38,043 nt of DNA from Nitrosomonadales bacterium (GCA_016223025.1 JACRPU010000114.1:1-38043), one strand, 5' to 3'; shown: positions 1-7,970, counted from the stretch's first letter. Notes: generated from the sequence alone by a model not told the origin. A program made the numbers and translations.

Positions 1-40
1 CGACCTCAGCCCCTGCGCGACAACGCACACCCGTAGTGTC

Positions 41-83
41 TTTCATTATCGGGGGCGCTGCGCTACTGCTGCATGAAAGTTAG
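41..83 (-). repeat. 43-bp dispersed repeat, copy A
   Basis: Read on the minus strand this stretch matches plus-strand positions 12353-12395 at 40 of 43 bases by eye, and similarity stops sharply at the outer end. It begins with CTAACTTTCATGCAGCAG. It lies exactly where the secreted-protein gene loses its family-like sequence. It could be the end of an insertion sequence that continues beyond the window, or a short dispersed repeat. No transposase is visible. Confidence 0.6.
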
Positions 84-240
84 TCGCGGCCAGATTGGCG
101 TCGGCCAGCCAGGTGATGTTGAGGTCGGAATCGTACACGCCTTGACCGCCGAGAGTCAGGGTCAGGGCGGCGTGGGCGGTGGCGGCAGAAAGCAGGCCGG
201 CGCCGAGGGCAATAGCAAGCAGGGTTTTCTTGGTTTTCAT
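46..240 (-). pseudogene. Truncated secreted protein, PEP-CTERM/DUF1566-like N-terminus
   Basis: A 64-codon frame starts at the ATG at 240, preceded by a clear GGAGG four bases upstream. Residues 1-24 form a Sec signal peptide (Lys-rich start, hydrophobic core, AHA cleavage site). The segment VYDSDLNITWLADANLAATN follows; it resembles the start of many PEP-CTERM or DUF1566-type exported proteins, which run to 200 residues or more. The family-like sequence stops after ATN, and ten unrelated residues then lead to a TAA. The break coincides with the 43-bp repeat at 41-83, so the gene was probably cut by an insertion. Function is unknown; only the export signal is certain. Confidence 0.6.
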
Positions 241-395
241 TTTTCCTCCGTGGTCGAGCGGGACGGTTTCAAGTTGCAGGGCATAGCAGGGCAAACCGGT
301 GGCACCTGTTCGCGCGCTTTGTACCAAATTATCCCGGCTTTGGATATTGTACTGAAGTACAGGTACACGCCTCGCCCATGTAGGCCGCAGGTTAT

Positions 396-449
396 GGAGT
401 GCGTGAGCTTGCTCCCGCTTTCCAGAGCGGGAGCAAGCTCCCGCACTCC
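396..449. repeat. REP-like inverted pair (BIME-like)
   Basis: Two copies of a unit of the form GGAGTGCGGGAGCTTGCTCC face each other, giving arms of about 24 bases with one mismatch and a tiny loop. A related pair lies at 21772-21828. The GAGCTTGCTC core resembles REP sequences described in Pseudomonas. The element sits between the truncated secreted-protein gene and the ypjD-like gene (241-571). I see no gene in the rest of that gap. Confidence 0.75.
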
Positions 450-571
450 GGATAACCCGGTCAATCCCTGGCGCGCAGAGCAAGCCCGGATGCAACGAAG
501 TGCTGCGTGGTTGTTGGGGTTGATACCCGTTGCGCGGGCTATTCGGGAGAAACCTGCGCGCTGCCGGAACG

Positions 572-1384
572 CTAACGGCGCAGCAGGACTTCCACTACAA
601 ACTGGGTGCCGAGATAAGCCAGCAGCAGAAACACAAAGCCGCTCATCGTCCAGCGCACGGCCGTGCGGCCCCGCCAGCCATAAAAGAAGTGTCCGGCCAA
701 CAACACCGCGAACACGCCCCAGGAAATAAATCCCAGCACAACCATGTGGTTGAACTGCCACGGCTTGCCGAATATCTGCTCGGAAAACACCATGCCGGAA
801 ATCAGGGTCAGGCTGAGCAGGATGAACCCGGCGCCGATGATGCGGAACAGCAGGATTTCCATGGTGAGCAAGGGCGGTACGGCCCGCAGCACGGGAGGCA
901 GCGCGGCGTGGTGCAGGCGCTTTTCCACCAGCGACATCAGGCCCGCGTGCAACGCCGCGATGGTAAACATGCTGTACGCCAGCATCGCCATGAGAACATG
1001 CGCGCTGAACGCCCACGAAGCGTGTTGCGGCGGCATGTGCGCGGACGGAAACAGCGCCGGCAACACCACGCCTGCGGCGGCCAGCGGCAACACCAGCGTT
1101 TGCAGGCCGGCCAGTTGGTAGAAAGACCGCGCCAGCCAATATACCAGCACGGTCAGCCACAGAATCAGCGACAACGCGGATACCAGCCCGAGGCTCAATT
1201 CGCCGCCGCCCAACAGGACGCCATAGAGCAAATAGCCGTGCAGCGCCAACGGCACCGCGATGGCGTGGCCCAGCGCCCCGCGATTTAACGCATCCGCATC
1301 ACCGGACAGTTGCGCCCGCCAGAATAATGCGGCCAGCACGCCGTAAGCGACAAAGGCAACCAGATAAAGGAGCAGGTTAGACAT
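572..1384 (-). CDS. ypjD: YpjD/CcsA-like cytochrome c assembly-type membrane protein
   Basis: This 270-residue protein is almost entirely hydrophobic, with about eight predicted membrane segments. It has the pattern of the CcmC/CcsA cytochrome c assembly superfamily, including conserved His residues in the segment HASWAFSAHVLMAMLAYSMF. It is divergent from ffh, matching the common neighbourhood of ypjD (COG4137) next to ffh in proteobacteria. Members are inner-membrane proteins presumed to take part in heme or cytochrome c handling, but the E. coli homologue has been tied to other roles, so the substrate is uncertain. The start at 1384 leaves 69 bp to ffh, room for divergent promoters. The length is normal for the family. 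Confidence 0.85.
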   Translation of the reverse strand: MSNLLLYLVAFVAYGVLAALFWRAQLSGDADALNRGALGHAIAVPLALHGYLLYGVLLGGGELSLGLVSALSLILWLTVLVYWLARSFYQLAGLQTLVLPLAAAGVVLPALFPSAHMPPQHASWAFSAHVLMAMLAYSMFTIAALHAGLMSLVEKRLHHAALPPVLRAVPPLLTMEILLFRIIGAGFILLSLTLISGMVFSEQIFGKPWQFNHMVVLGFISWGVFAVLLAGHFFYGWRGRTAVRWTMSGFVFLLLAYLGTQFVVEVLLRR

Positions 1385-1453
1385 TTTTGGCCGGGATGTT
1401 TTAGACTTCGCGGATTCTACACCAACTCATCCATCGGAAAACAGGGACAAATC

Positions 1454-2803
1454 ATGCTGGACAACCTTACACAACGCCTGGCCGGAGTAATCAAAAACCT
1501 GCGCGGCCAGGCGCGGCTGACCGAAAACAATATCCAGGATGCCCTGCGCGAAGTGCGCCTGGCCTTGCTGGAAGCCGATGTGGCGCTGCCGGTGGTGAAA
1601 GAATTCACCGCCCAGGTGAAGCGGGCCGCGCTCGGCCAGGAAGTGATCGGCAACCTGAATCCGGGGCAGGCGCTGATCGGCGTCGTCCACCGCGAGCTGA
1701 CCCGGCTGATGGGCGCAACCAGCGCCGGAATCAATCTCGCCACCGTGCCGCCCGCCGTAATCCTGATGGCGGGCCTGCAAGGCGCGGGCAAGACCACCAC
1801 CAGCGGCAAACTCGCCAAACTGCTGCGCGAGCAACTGAAGAAGAAAGTGCTGCTGGTCAGTTGCGACGTGTACCGCCCCGCCGCCATCGAGCAACTGCGC
1901 ACCCTGGCGCAACAACTGGAAATTGATTTCTTCCCTTCCGACGCCGGTCAGAACCCGCGCGACATCGCGCTGGCGGCGCATGACTACGCGAAGAAACACC
2001 ACCACGACGTGCTGATTGTGGACACCGCCGGGCGCCTCGCGATAGATGCCGCGATGATGGAAGAAATCCGGCAACTGCATGCCGCGCTCGGGCCGATTGA
2101 AACCTTGTTCGTGGTGGATGCGATGACCGGCCAGGACGCGGTGAACACCGCCAAAGCCTTCGGCGACGCGCTGCCGCTGACCGGCGTCATCCTCACCAAG
2201 CTGGACGGCGATGCGCGCGGCGGCGCGGCGCTCTCGGTGCGGCACATCACCGGCAAGCCGATCAAGTTTGTCGGCGTAAGCGAAAAGCTCACAGGCCTGG
2301 AAGCCTTTCACCCGGAACGCATGGCCTCGCGCATCCTGGGCATGGGCGACGTGCTGTCGCTGATCGAGGAAGCCCACCGCGAAGTGGACCAGGCCGAGGC
2401 CGAAAAGCTGGCCAGAAAGGTCAAGAGCGGCAAGGGGTTCGATCTCGACGACTTCAAGATGCAGATCGTGCAGATGCGCAAAATGGGCGGGGTTTCCGCC
2501 ATGATGGACAAACTTCCCGCGCAGCTCAGCCAGGCCGCTGCTGGCAGCAAGGTGGACGACAAGGCCATCAGCCGCATCGAAGGCATCATCAATTCGATGA
2601 CACCGCAGGAACGTTCCCAGCCGGAACTCATCAAGGCCTCGCGCAAGCGTCGCATCGCGGCGGGAGCGGGCGTGCAGGTGATGCACGTCAACCAGTTGCT
2701 GAACCAGTTCGAGCAGACGCAGAAAATGATGAAAATGTTCAGCAAGGGCGGCATGGCCAAGATGATGCGCAGCATGAAAGGCATGCTGCCGGGAATGCGC
2801 TGA
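1454..2803 (+). CDS. ffh: Signal recognition particle protein Ffh (SRP54)
   Basis: Ffh is the SRP GTPase that binds 4.5S RNA and signal sequences of nascent inner-membrane proteins and docks with FtsY. All parts are visible in 449 residues: an N-terminal four-helix domain (about 1-90), the G1 loop GLQGAGKTT (107-115), the G3 motif DTAGR, the G4 motif TKLDGDARGG, and a methionine-rich C-terminal M domain (from about 325) ending in a Met/Lys tail. The length is typical. The ATG at 1454 has a GGGA upstream. No 4.5S RNA gene is seen nearby. The 3' end is followed at once by a MITE-like palindrome. Confidence 0.98.
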   Translation: MLDNLTQRLAGVIKNLRGQARLTENNIQDALREVRLALLEADVALPVVKEFTAQVKRAALGQEVIGNLNPGQALIGVVHRELTRLMGATSAGINLATVPPAVILMAGLQGAGKTTTSGKLAKLLREQLKKKVLLVSCDVYRPAAIEQLRTLAQQLEIDFFPSDAGQNPRDIALAAHDYAKKHHHDVLIVDTAGRLAIDAAMMEEIRQLHAALGPIETLFVVDAMTGQDAVNTAKAFGDALPLTGVILTKLDGDARGGAALSVRHITGKPIKFVGVSEKLTGLEAFHPERMASRILGMGDVLSLIEEAHREVDQAEAEKLARKVKSGKGFDLDDFKMQIVQMRKMGGVSAMMDKLPAQLSQAAAGSKVDDKAISRIEGIINSMTPQERSQPELIKASRKRRIAAGAGVQVMHVNQLLNQFEQTQKMMKMFSKGGMAKMMRSMKGMLPGMR

Positions 2804-2823
2804 GATCTCTTCAACACCCTTCA

Positions 2824-2964
2824 GGGCGCCTCTAAAAATTCAAAATCCTAAGCGAGACAAGGCGCGAGAGAAATTTTAGCGCGCCGCATATGATTGATAT
2901 GTAAGCGTTAAAATTTCTTGAGCAACGCTGTATCGCGACGGAGTTTGGATTTTTAGAGGTGCCC
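2824..2964. repeat. MITE-like palindromic element, copy 1
   Basis: A 141-bp imperfect palindrome lies between ffh and the HAD pseudogene. Its ends are GGGCGCCTCTAAAAATTC and, inverted, GGGCACCTCTAAAAATCC. Inner parts also pair, so the whole element could fold into one long hairpin. The same terminal sequence reappears at 7735 and 7759-7855. It carries no ORF, which fits a non-autonomous element. Its right end contains AGAGGTG about 11 bases before the ATG at 2972. Confidence 0.8.
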
Positions 2965-2971
2965 TTCAATC

Positions 2972-3623
2972 ATGGCCATCAAAGCCATCATATTCGACGT
3001 GGACGGCACCCTGGCCGACACCGAGGACGCGCACCGCACCGCTTTCAACGAGGCCTTTGCCGAAAACAATCTGGACTGGAACTGGGATGCCGCGCTCTAC
3101 GGCAAGCTGCTCAAGGTGACCGGCGGCAAGGAGCGCATCCGGTATTTCGCCTATCTTGGCGTCTACCTGTTCCTGTACAACACCTCCGGGCCCTACGCCG
3201 GACCCCCCATCGCCAAGGGCCGCGCCGCCGCGCGCACCGCGGGGACGTTCATCGCGGCGCTGCTGGTGCACGCCGGAAAACGTCGCCGGGCTGCTTGAAG
3301 CCGGGCTCGGCAAGGGCTGGGAAAGTTACTTTGCCGCAAACGGCTGCGGCGACATCGTGCCGCACAAAAAACCCGCGCCGGACATCTATTACTGGGTGCT
3401 GGAACGTCTCCATCTCGACGCTTCCGGCTGCATCGCGCTGGAAGATTCGGAAAACGGCCTGCGCGCCAGCCTCGCCGCCGGAATCAAGACCTGCATCACC
3501 ACCAACCGCTACACCCGCAACCAGGATTTCACCGGCGCCGCAGCCGTGTTCGATGACCTGAGCGATCCGGGCCGCTTTTACCGGGCAGCGGGCCTTGCCT
3601 TGCCGGAACATCCGCCTCTGTAA
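2972..3623 (+). pseudogene. HAD-superfamily phosphatase (CbbY-like), internally damaged
   Basis: The N-terminal frame (2972 to about 3153) encodes a HAD motif [12 protein letters not shown], with Asp9 and Asp11, followed by the CbbY-like segment [20 protein letters not shown]. The C-terminal family sequence resumes in a different frame from about 3270 ([17 protein letters not shown], then GCGDIVPHKKPAPDIYYWVL and EDSENGLRAS) and ends at TAA 3623. The roughly 120 bases between do not encode the expected cap-domain and motif II region, and the two halves are one frame apart. Intact homologues act on phosphorylated sugars. This copy looks inactive through an internal deletion or replacement plus a frameshift. 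A sequencing error would fix the frame but not the missing region. Confidence 0.8.
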
Positions 3624-3641
3624 TTTACGGCGCGTTTCATG

Positions 3642-4400
3642 TCAACGGCCGGCAACGTCGCCCCACAACAGCTTGTGCAACTGCACTTGCAGGCGCACCG
3701 GCAGATGATCGCGCAGTATCCACCCGGCCAGCGTTGCGGCAGACAACCGTCCGAGCGCGGGCGAGAACAGCACGGCGCATCTGGCCGCAAGATCGCATTC
3801 GCGCAACACCTGCGCCGCCCACAGGTAGTCGTTCTCGTCGCACAGCACGAATTTTATTTCATCGCGTGCGCTCAGCGCGGCCAGGTTGCCCCACAAATTC
3901 CTCTCCATCTCGCCCGATCCTGGCGTTTTGATGTCCACCACCTTCATCACGCGCGCATCCACTCCGCGCAGGTCCAGGCTGCCGCCAGTTTCCAGCGAAA
4001 CTTCGTAGCCGGCGTCGCACAGGGTGCGCAGCAGGTGCGGGCAATTCTTCTGCGCCAGCGGCTCGCCGCCGGTGACTGTCACATAGCGCGGATGGTGGTT
4101 TGCCACTTCGGCGAGTATCTGCGCGAGCGGCATGTCCCGCCCGCCGCTGAAAGCATAGGCTGTATCGCAATACGTGCAGCGCAGCGGGCAGCCGGTCAAA
4201 CGCACGAACACTGTCGGCAGGCCGACGCGGCTGCTTTCGCCCTGGATGGAAAAAAAGATTTCGCTGATGCGCAGTTGCGACACGTTACTGGCGAAGCCAG
4301 CCGATTGCGGGAGCAACTGCGGTGCCGCCCCTCCCGCACCAGAGGGTTCCACCCCACCGTGTCGGGGCGGCAGCGTATCGCCGGCGGAATGGCGGGGCAT
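3642..4400 (-). CDS. queE: 7-carboxy-7-deazaguanine synthase QueE
   Basis: QueE is a radical SAM enzyme that converts 6-carboxytetrahydropterin to 7-carboxy-7-deazaguanine on the queuosine/preQ1 pathway. The cluster motif CPLRCTYC (CX3CX2C) follows the family start ISEIFFSIQGESSRVGLPTV. A glycine-rich TGGEP-type SAM-binding motif (VTVTGGEPLAQ) is present. The frame from ATG 4400 begins eight bases after the cpoB stop, with AGGG just upstream. It carries about 40 Pro/Gly/Ala-rich residues not expected in the family; a GTG at 4283 would give the usual length of about 212 residues. Either start is possible. It is the last gene of the tolB-pal-cpoB-queE run. queA, acting later in the pathway, is at 29909. 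Confidence 0.93.
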   Translation of the reverse strand: MPRHSAGDTLPPRHGGVEPSGAGGAAPQLLPQSAGFASNVSQLRISEIFFSIQGESSRVGLPTVFVRLTGCPLRCTYCDTAYAFSGGRDMPLAQILAEVANHHPRYVTVTGGEPLAQKNCPHLLRTLCDAGYEVSLETGGSLDLRGVDARVMKVVDIKTPGSGEMERNLWGNLAALSARDEIKFVLCDENDYLWAAQVLRECDLAARCAVLFSPALGRLSAATLAGWILRDHLPVRLQVQLHKLLWGDVAGR

Positions 4401-4408
4401 GTCGAGCC

Positions 4409-5230
4409 CTATTTGAGTGCGGCCAGACGTTCCTTGGCCTTGTCGGCGGTTTCGCTGCCGGGATATTTGGCGATGATTTGCTTGAGGGTTTTTCTGGCTG
4501 CTGCCGTGTCGTTCAACTCCTGCTGGCAGTCCGCCACACCCAGCATGGCGTCCTGCGCTTTCAGGCTGAACGAATACTTGCCCGCCAGCAACTGGTAGCT
4601 CGCGAGCGCGCTCCTGTAATCCTTGATGGCAAAATAGGCGCCGCCCAACTCATAGCTGGCCTTGGGCGCATATACCGATTCCGGGAATTTTTTCAGGAAT
4701 TCCTGAAAGGCGCTGGCGGCCTTCTGGTGGTCACCCGCCTTGAAAAAACCGTATGCCGCTTCGTAAGCGCGGTTCTCCGTGGCGGGGTCGTCTGCCGCCA
4801 CAGCAGCATCCGCCGCCTTGTCGGGCGGCGGTGCGGCCGCGCTGGCCGCCTCGATTGACTCGAAATGGCGGATGCGGGTGTCCAGATCTATGTAAAAATC
4901 CTTCTGCCGCTTCTCCGCATCCTGCAAGCCGTGAACCAGTTCTTCGTTCTTGCCGCGCAAATTGCGCAGCTCCGCGTTCTGCGCCTCGATCTGCGCTTGC
5001 AGATCCAGCATGGAACGGGTTTGCTGCTGGCCGGTTTCCGTCAGTTGCCTGATGGTTTCTGCCTGCTGCCCGATCAATTCGGCTTGTTGCCTGCCGGTTT
5101 CTGCCAGCCGGGAAACACGCTCCTGCACTTGCTGCACCTGCCTGCGCGCCTCCTCGTCGTCGAACAGGCCCGCGTGGGCCTGTCCGGCGGCGAGGCACAA
5201 ACCCGCCAGCAGCAGAAACCTCAACCCCAT
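4409..5230 (-). CDS. cpoB: Cell division coordinator CpoB (YbgF)
   Basis: This periplasmic TPR protein is known to couple peptidoglycan synthesis by PBP1B with Tol-Pal-driven outer-membrane constriction. The ATG at 5230 is two bases past the pal stop and directly precedes a signal peptide (MGLRFLLLAGLCLAAGQAHA), so this start is preferred over longer in-frame options. After cleavage comes a Gln/Glu-rich trimerising coiled coil (about residues 22-115), an Ala/Pro linker, and a C-terminal domain of three TPR-like repeats beginning near ENRAYEAAYGFFKAGDHQKA. The length (273 residues) is normal. Tight spacing with pal implies translational coupling. Confidence 0.95.
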   Translation of the reverse strand: MGLRFLLLAGLCLAAGQAHAGLFDDEEARRQVQQVQERVSRLAETGRQQAELIGQQAETIRQLTETGQQQTRSMLDLQAQIEAQNAELRNLRGKNEELVHGLQDAEKRQKDFYIDLDTRIRHFESIEAASAAAPPPDKAADAAVAADDPATENRAYEAAYGFFKAGDHQKAASAFQEFLKKFPESVYAPKASYELGGAYFAIKDYRSALASYQLLAGKYSFSLKAQDAMLGVADCQQELNDTAAARKTLKQIIAKYPGSETADKAKERLAALK

Positions 5231-5232
5231 GT

Positions 5233-5766
5233 TTACCTGTAATTCAGATCGGTGCGACGGTTTTCCTTCCAGCATTTTTCTTCGTGGCAGGCTTGCCTGG
5301 GTTTCTCTTCGCCGTAGCTTACGGTTTCGATCTGGCTATCCTTGGCGCCGCCGACCTGCAACATCTTCTTCACGCCATCGGCGCGGCGCTGGCCCAGCCC
5401 CAGGTTGTATTCGTTGCTGCCGCGCTCATCGCAATTGCCTTCCAGGCGCACGTTGCGTTTGCCGTGCTCGCCCAGATACCTGGCGTGCGCCTGCACCAGC
5501 GGCTTGTCGGCTTCCTGCACGGCATACACGTCAAACGGGTAATAGGTGCTGCGCCTGGCCAGGATGCTGTTCGGGTCATTCAACGGGTCAACCGCTACCG
5601 GGGCAGCGAGCGCGGGCGCGGGAGCCGCAGCAGGCGCGGGAGCCGATTTTGGCGCTTCGGCAACCGGCGCGGGCTTGGCTTCCGCCTTCGGCTCCTCTTT
5701 CGGTTTCTGGCTGGCGCAAGCGGCCAGAAGATTTACCAGCAACAAACCGATCACTAACTTTTTCAT
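5233..5766 (-). CDS. pal: Peptidoglycan-associated lipoprotein Pal
   Basis: Pal anchors the outer membrane to peptidoglycan and is a partner of TolB. The ATG at 5766 has a strong GGAGG. It starts a lipoprotein signal MKKLVIGLLLVNLLAAC with the lipobox Cys at residue 17. A long Ala/Pro/Lys linker follows. The OmpA-like peptidoglycan-binding domain then covers the C-terminal half (YYPFDVYAVQEADKPLVQ; LEGNCDERGSNEYNLGLGQR, where DERG and the Asn/Arg residues bind the peptide stem). Length 177 residues, normal. It lies 20 bp after tolB. Confidence 0.97.
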   Translation of the reverse strand: MKKLVIGLLLVNLLAACASQKPKEEPKAEAKPAPVAEAPKSAPAPAAAPAPALAAPVAVDPLNDPNSILARRSTYYPFDVYAVQEADKPLVQAHARYLGEHGKRNVRLEGNCDERGSNEYNLGLGQRRADGVKKMLQVGGAKDSQIETVSYGEEKPRQACHEEKCWKENRRTDLNYR

Positions 5767-5786
5767 GATACCTCCCTTATTGGTAA

Positions 5787-7076
5787 TTACTGTTTCAGAA
5801 AAGGCCCCCAAACCGGCTCGCGAATATCTCCGGTTTGCGGGAACATTCTTTGTTTGACTCTGCCATCGCCGGACACAGTCGCCAATATACCACGGCCCTG
5901 CGCCTCGGTGCCATACAGGACAAGTTTGCCGTTGGGGGCAAAACTGGGTTTTTTCTCCCACCCTCCTTCGGTCAGCAACTGCATTTGCCTGGTTTCAAAA
6001 TCCTGGGTGGCGATATAAAAACTTCCATTGGTCAGGTGCGCGAAGGTAAAGCTCTTGCCATCCGGGCTATGGCGCGGCGAGAAATTATTGCCGCCTTCGA
6101 AGGTCAGCCGCTCCGCCGCCCCGCCATCCACCGCCATGCGGTAAATCTGCGGGCTGCCGCCGCGATCCGAGGTGAACAACAGGGATTGCCCGTCCGGCGA
6201 GAAATTCGGCTCGGTATCAATCTCGCCGCTGAAGGTGAGGCGGCGCAGGTCGCTGCCATCCGGTCGCACCAGATAGATATGCGATCCGCCATCGCGCGTC
6301 AGCACCACGGCGAGCTGCTTGCCGTCCGGCGACCACGCCGGTGCGCTGTTGCTGCCGCGAAAATTGGCCACCACCACGCGCTGGTTGGTCAGCAAGGACT
6401 GCACATACACCACCGCATGGCCCTGCTCGAAAGTCACATAAGCCAGATGGCTGCCGTCCGGCGACCAGGCGGGCGACATGATGGGTTCGCTGGCAGTCAG
6501 CACAGTCTGCTCGCCGTAGCCATCGCTGTCCGCCACCACCAGGCGGTTGATTTTCCCCTGGCGGTTGACATAGGCGATGCGCGTGCTGAACACCCCGGCA
6601 TCGCCGGTCAGCTTTTCGTAAATCATGTCGGCGATGCGGTGCGCGATGGCGCGCAACTGGGTGGACCTGGCGGACACCGACTGCCCGGTCAATTCCGCCT
6701 GCTTGGCGGTATCCAGCAAGCGGAATTTCACGGCGACTCGGCCATTGATCTGCTCGGTTGCGCTGCCGATGACCAGCGCATCCGTTCCCGCCCAGTCGGC
6801 ATAGACGACCTCGCTTGGTTCGCGCGGCAGCTTGCCAGCCGGATCAACCAGCCGGAACAGCCCGCTGCGCGCCAGGTCCGCCGCGACCACTCCGCTGATG
6901 CTCTGGGTAAATTTTTCTTCACCGGCAAACGGCACGATGGCGATGGGAATCTGGCGCTCGCCCGCCCCGATGATCTCTATGTCCAATGCGGCATGGGCAG
7001 GCCATGCAACACAAAACAAGGCCAGCAATCCCCAATAACGCAACCTCTTTGACAGATAACTTATTTGTAGAATCAT
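5787..7076 (-). CDS. tolB: Tol-Pal system protein TolB
   Basis: TolB is the periplasmic beta-propeller that links Pal to the TolQRA motor. It has 429 residues, a signal peptide ending in WPAHA (about residue 29), an N-terminal alpha/beta domain (about 30-160) and a C-terminal six-bladed propeller. The propeller is marked by repeated WSPDG/FSPDG motifs (for example PAWSPDGSHLAYVTF, PNFSPDGQSLLFTSDRGG). It is followed by pal and cpoB in the usual order. The usual upstream genes tolQ, tolR and tolA are missing here; a phosphatase gene lies upstream instead, so the motor genes must be elsewhere. The 100-bp leader holds two palindromes. Confidence 0.97.
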   Translation of the reverse strand: MILQISYLSKRLRYWGLLALFCVAWPAHAALDIEIIGAGERQIPIAIVPFAGEEKFTQSISGVVAADLARSGLFRLVDPAGKLPREPSEVVYADWAGTDALVIGSATEQINGRVAVKFRLLDTAKQAELTGQSVSARSTQLRAIAHRIADMIYEKLTGDAGVFSTRIAYVNRQGKINRLVVADSDGYGEQTVLTASEPIMSPAWSPDGSHLAYVTFEQGHAVVYVQSLLTNQRVVVANFRGSNSAPAWSPDGKQLAVVLTRDGGSHIYLVRPDGSDLRRLTFSGEIDTEPNFSPDGQSLLFTSDRGGSPQIYRMAVDGGAAERLTFEGGNNFSPRHSPDGKSFTFAHLTNGSFYIATQDFETRQMQLLTEGGWEKKPSFAPNGKLVLYGTEAQGRGILATVSGDGRVKQRMFPQTGDIREPVWGPFLKQ

Positions 7077-7103
7077 GATTTATACATCTCGGTGAATTCA
7101 GGG

Positions 7104-7163
7104 GCATGATGTCATGCATAGTTCAGAATGGCTATATCTGAATAAATGTTACAACATTTATTC
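7104..7163. promoter_or_regulatory. Two palindromes in the tolB leader
   Basis: Two inverted repeats lie between the phosphatase gene and tolB. One is GCATGA-TG-TCATGC at 7104-7117. The other is GAATAAATGTT-AC-AACATTTATTC at 7140-7163, with perfect 11-base arms. The larger is AT-rich and has no T-run after it on the minus strand, so it is a poor intrinsic terminator; an operator or an mRNA hairpin is more likely. The binding protein is unknown. Confidence 0.4.
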
Positions 7164-7175
7164 ATTAACAGGCCC

Positions 7176-7655
7176 TTACAGGTGAACCTTCCGGATATGC
7201 GCCAGCAACCCCTCTGCCGCATCCTCCACCATATCCAGCACGCGCTCGAACCCGTCCGCGCCACCGTAGTACGGATCGGGCACTTCGCGCGATTCATGGC
7301 GCTGCGCAAAATCGAGAAACAATCCGAGGTGCGATTTCGCATCGCGCGGGCGCAGCCGCTGCAAAATGGCCAGATTGGCGCGATCCATCGCCAGCACATA
7401 ATCGAAGCGGCCAAAATCCGCCGCGCCGATCTGCCGCCCGCGCAGCGCGCTCATATTGTAGCCGCGCCGTGACGCGGCAACCTGCGCGCGCATGTCCGGC
7501 GGATCGCCGATGTGATAATCGTGCGTGCCCGCCGAATCAACAAAAATGCGCTGCAACAGCCCGGCCTCTCCTGCGCGCGCCCGAAACACCGCTTCTGCGG
7601 TGGGTGAACGGCAGATGTTGCCCGTGCAGATAAAAAGCACCCTGATAATTTTCAT
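7176..7655 (-). CDS. Low-molecular-weight protein-tyrosine phosphatase
   Basis: The protein has 159 residues, normal for LMW-PTPs. The catalytic P-loop near the N-terminus reads CTGNICRS (CX5R, Cys10 and Arg16), and the general-acid loop VPDPYYGG lies near the C-terminus. These enzymes dephosphorylate tyrosine, or in some cases arginine, in cytosolic proteins and often act on exopolysaccharide tyrosine kinases. No kinase or polysaccharide gene is in the window. The start at 7655 gives the canonical MKIIRVLFICTGN. The leader is AT-rich with no clear Shine-Dalgarno sequence. It lies upstream of tolB on the same strand and could be cotranscribed. Confidence 0.93.
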   Translation of the reverse strand: MKIIRVLFICTGNICRSPTAEAVFRARAGEAGLLQRIFVDSAGTHDYHIGDPPDMRAQVAASRRGYNMSALRGRQIGAADFGRFDYVLAMDRANLAILQRLRPRDAKSHLGLFLDFAQRHESREVPDPYYGGADGFERVLDMVEDAAEGLLAHIRKVHL

Positions 7656-7734
7656 GTTATTCAATAAATTATAACTATTTTTGCGGCTCAGAGAAGGCAC
7701 CAGAACACTACGTTACGCACCAATGCAATCAAAT

Positions 7735-7855
7735 GGGCACCTCTAAACCTAAAGTAAAGGGCGCTTCTAATAATTCAGATTCTGTCATTCCGGCTAAGGC
7801 AGGAATCCAGCTAGACACCGGCCTTCGCCGGTGTGACGAATTATTAGAGGTCCCC
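7735..7855. repeat. MITE-like palindromic element, copy 2, with a nested extra end
   Basis: A 97-bp element (7759-7855) has inverted ends GGGCGCTTCTAATAATTC and GGGGACCTCTAATAATTC, the same terminal family as the element at 2824-2964. Inside lies a hairpin ACACCGGCCTTCGCCGGTGT and a segment of the widespread GTCATTCC...GGAATCC repeat type. Directly left, 7735-7750 holds a further partial end (GGGCACCTCTAA), so one element seems to have inserted beside or into another. The gap from 7656 to 7970 holds no gene that I can support. Confidence 0.7.
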
Positions 7856-7970
7856 TAACGCACATGGCGCAGGCCACCCCGAATGATGATATGCCCTCGC
7901 TGCGCGAGATTCACGTTAAAGCGCATGTAACACCAGCACCATGGCCAGGCAGGAAAACACGAAATGGGGA

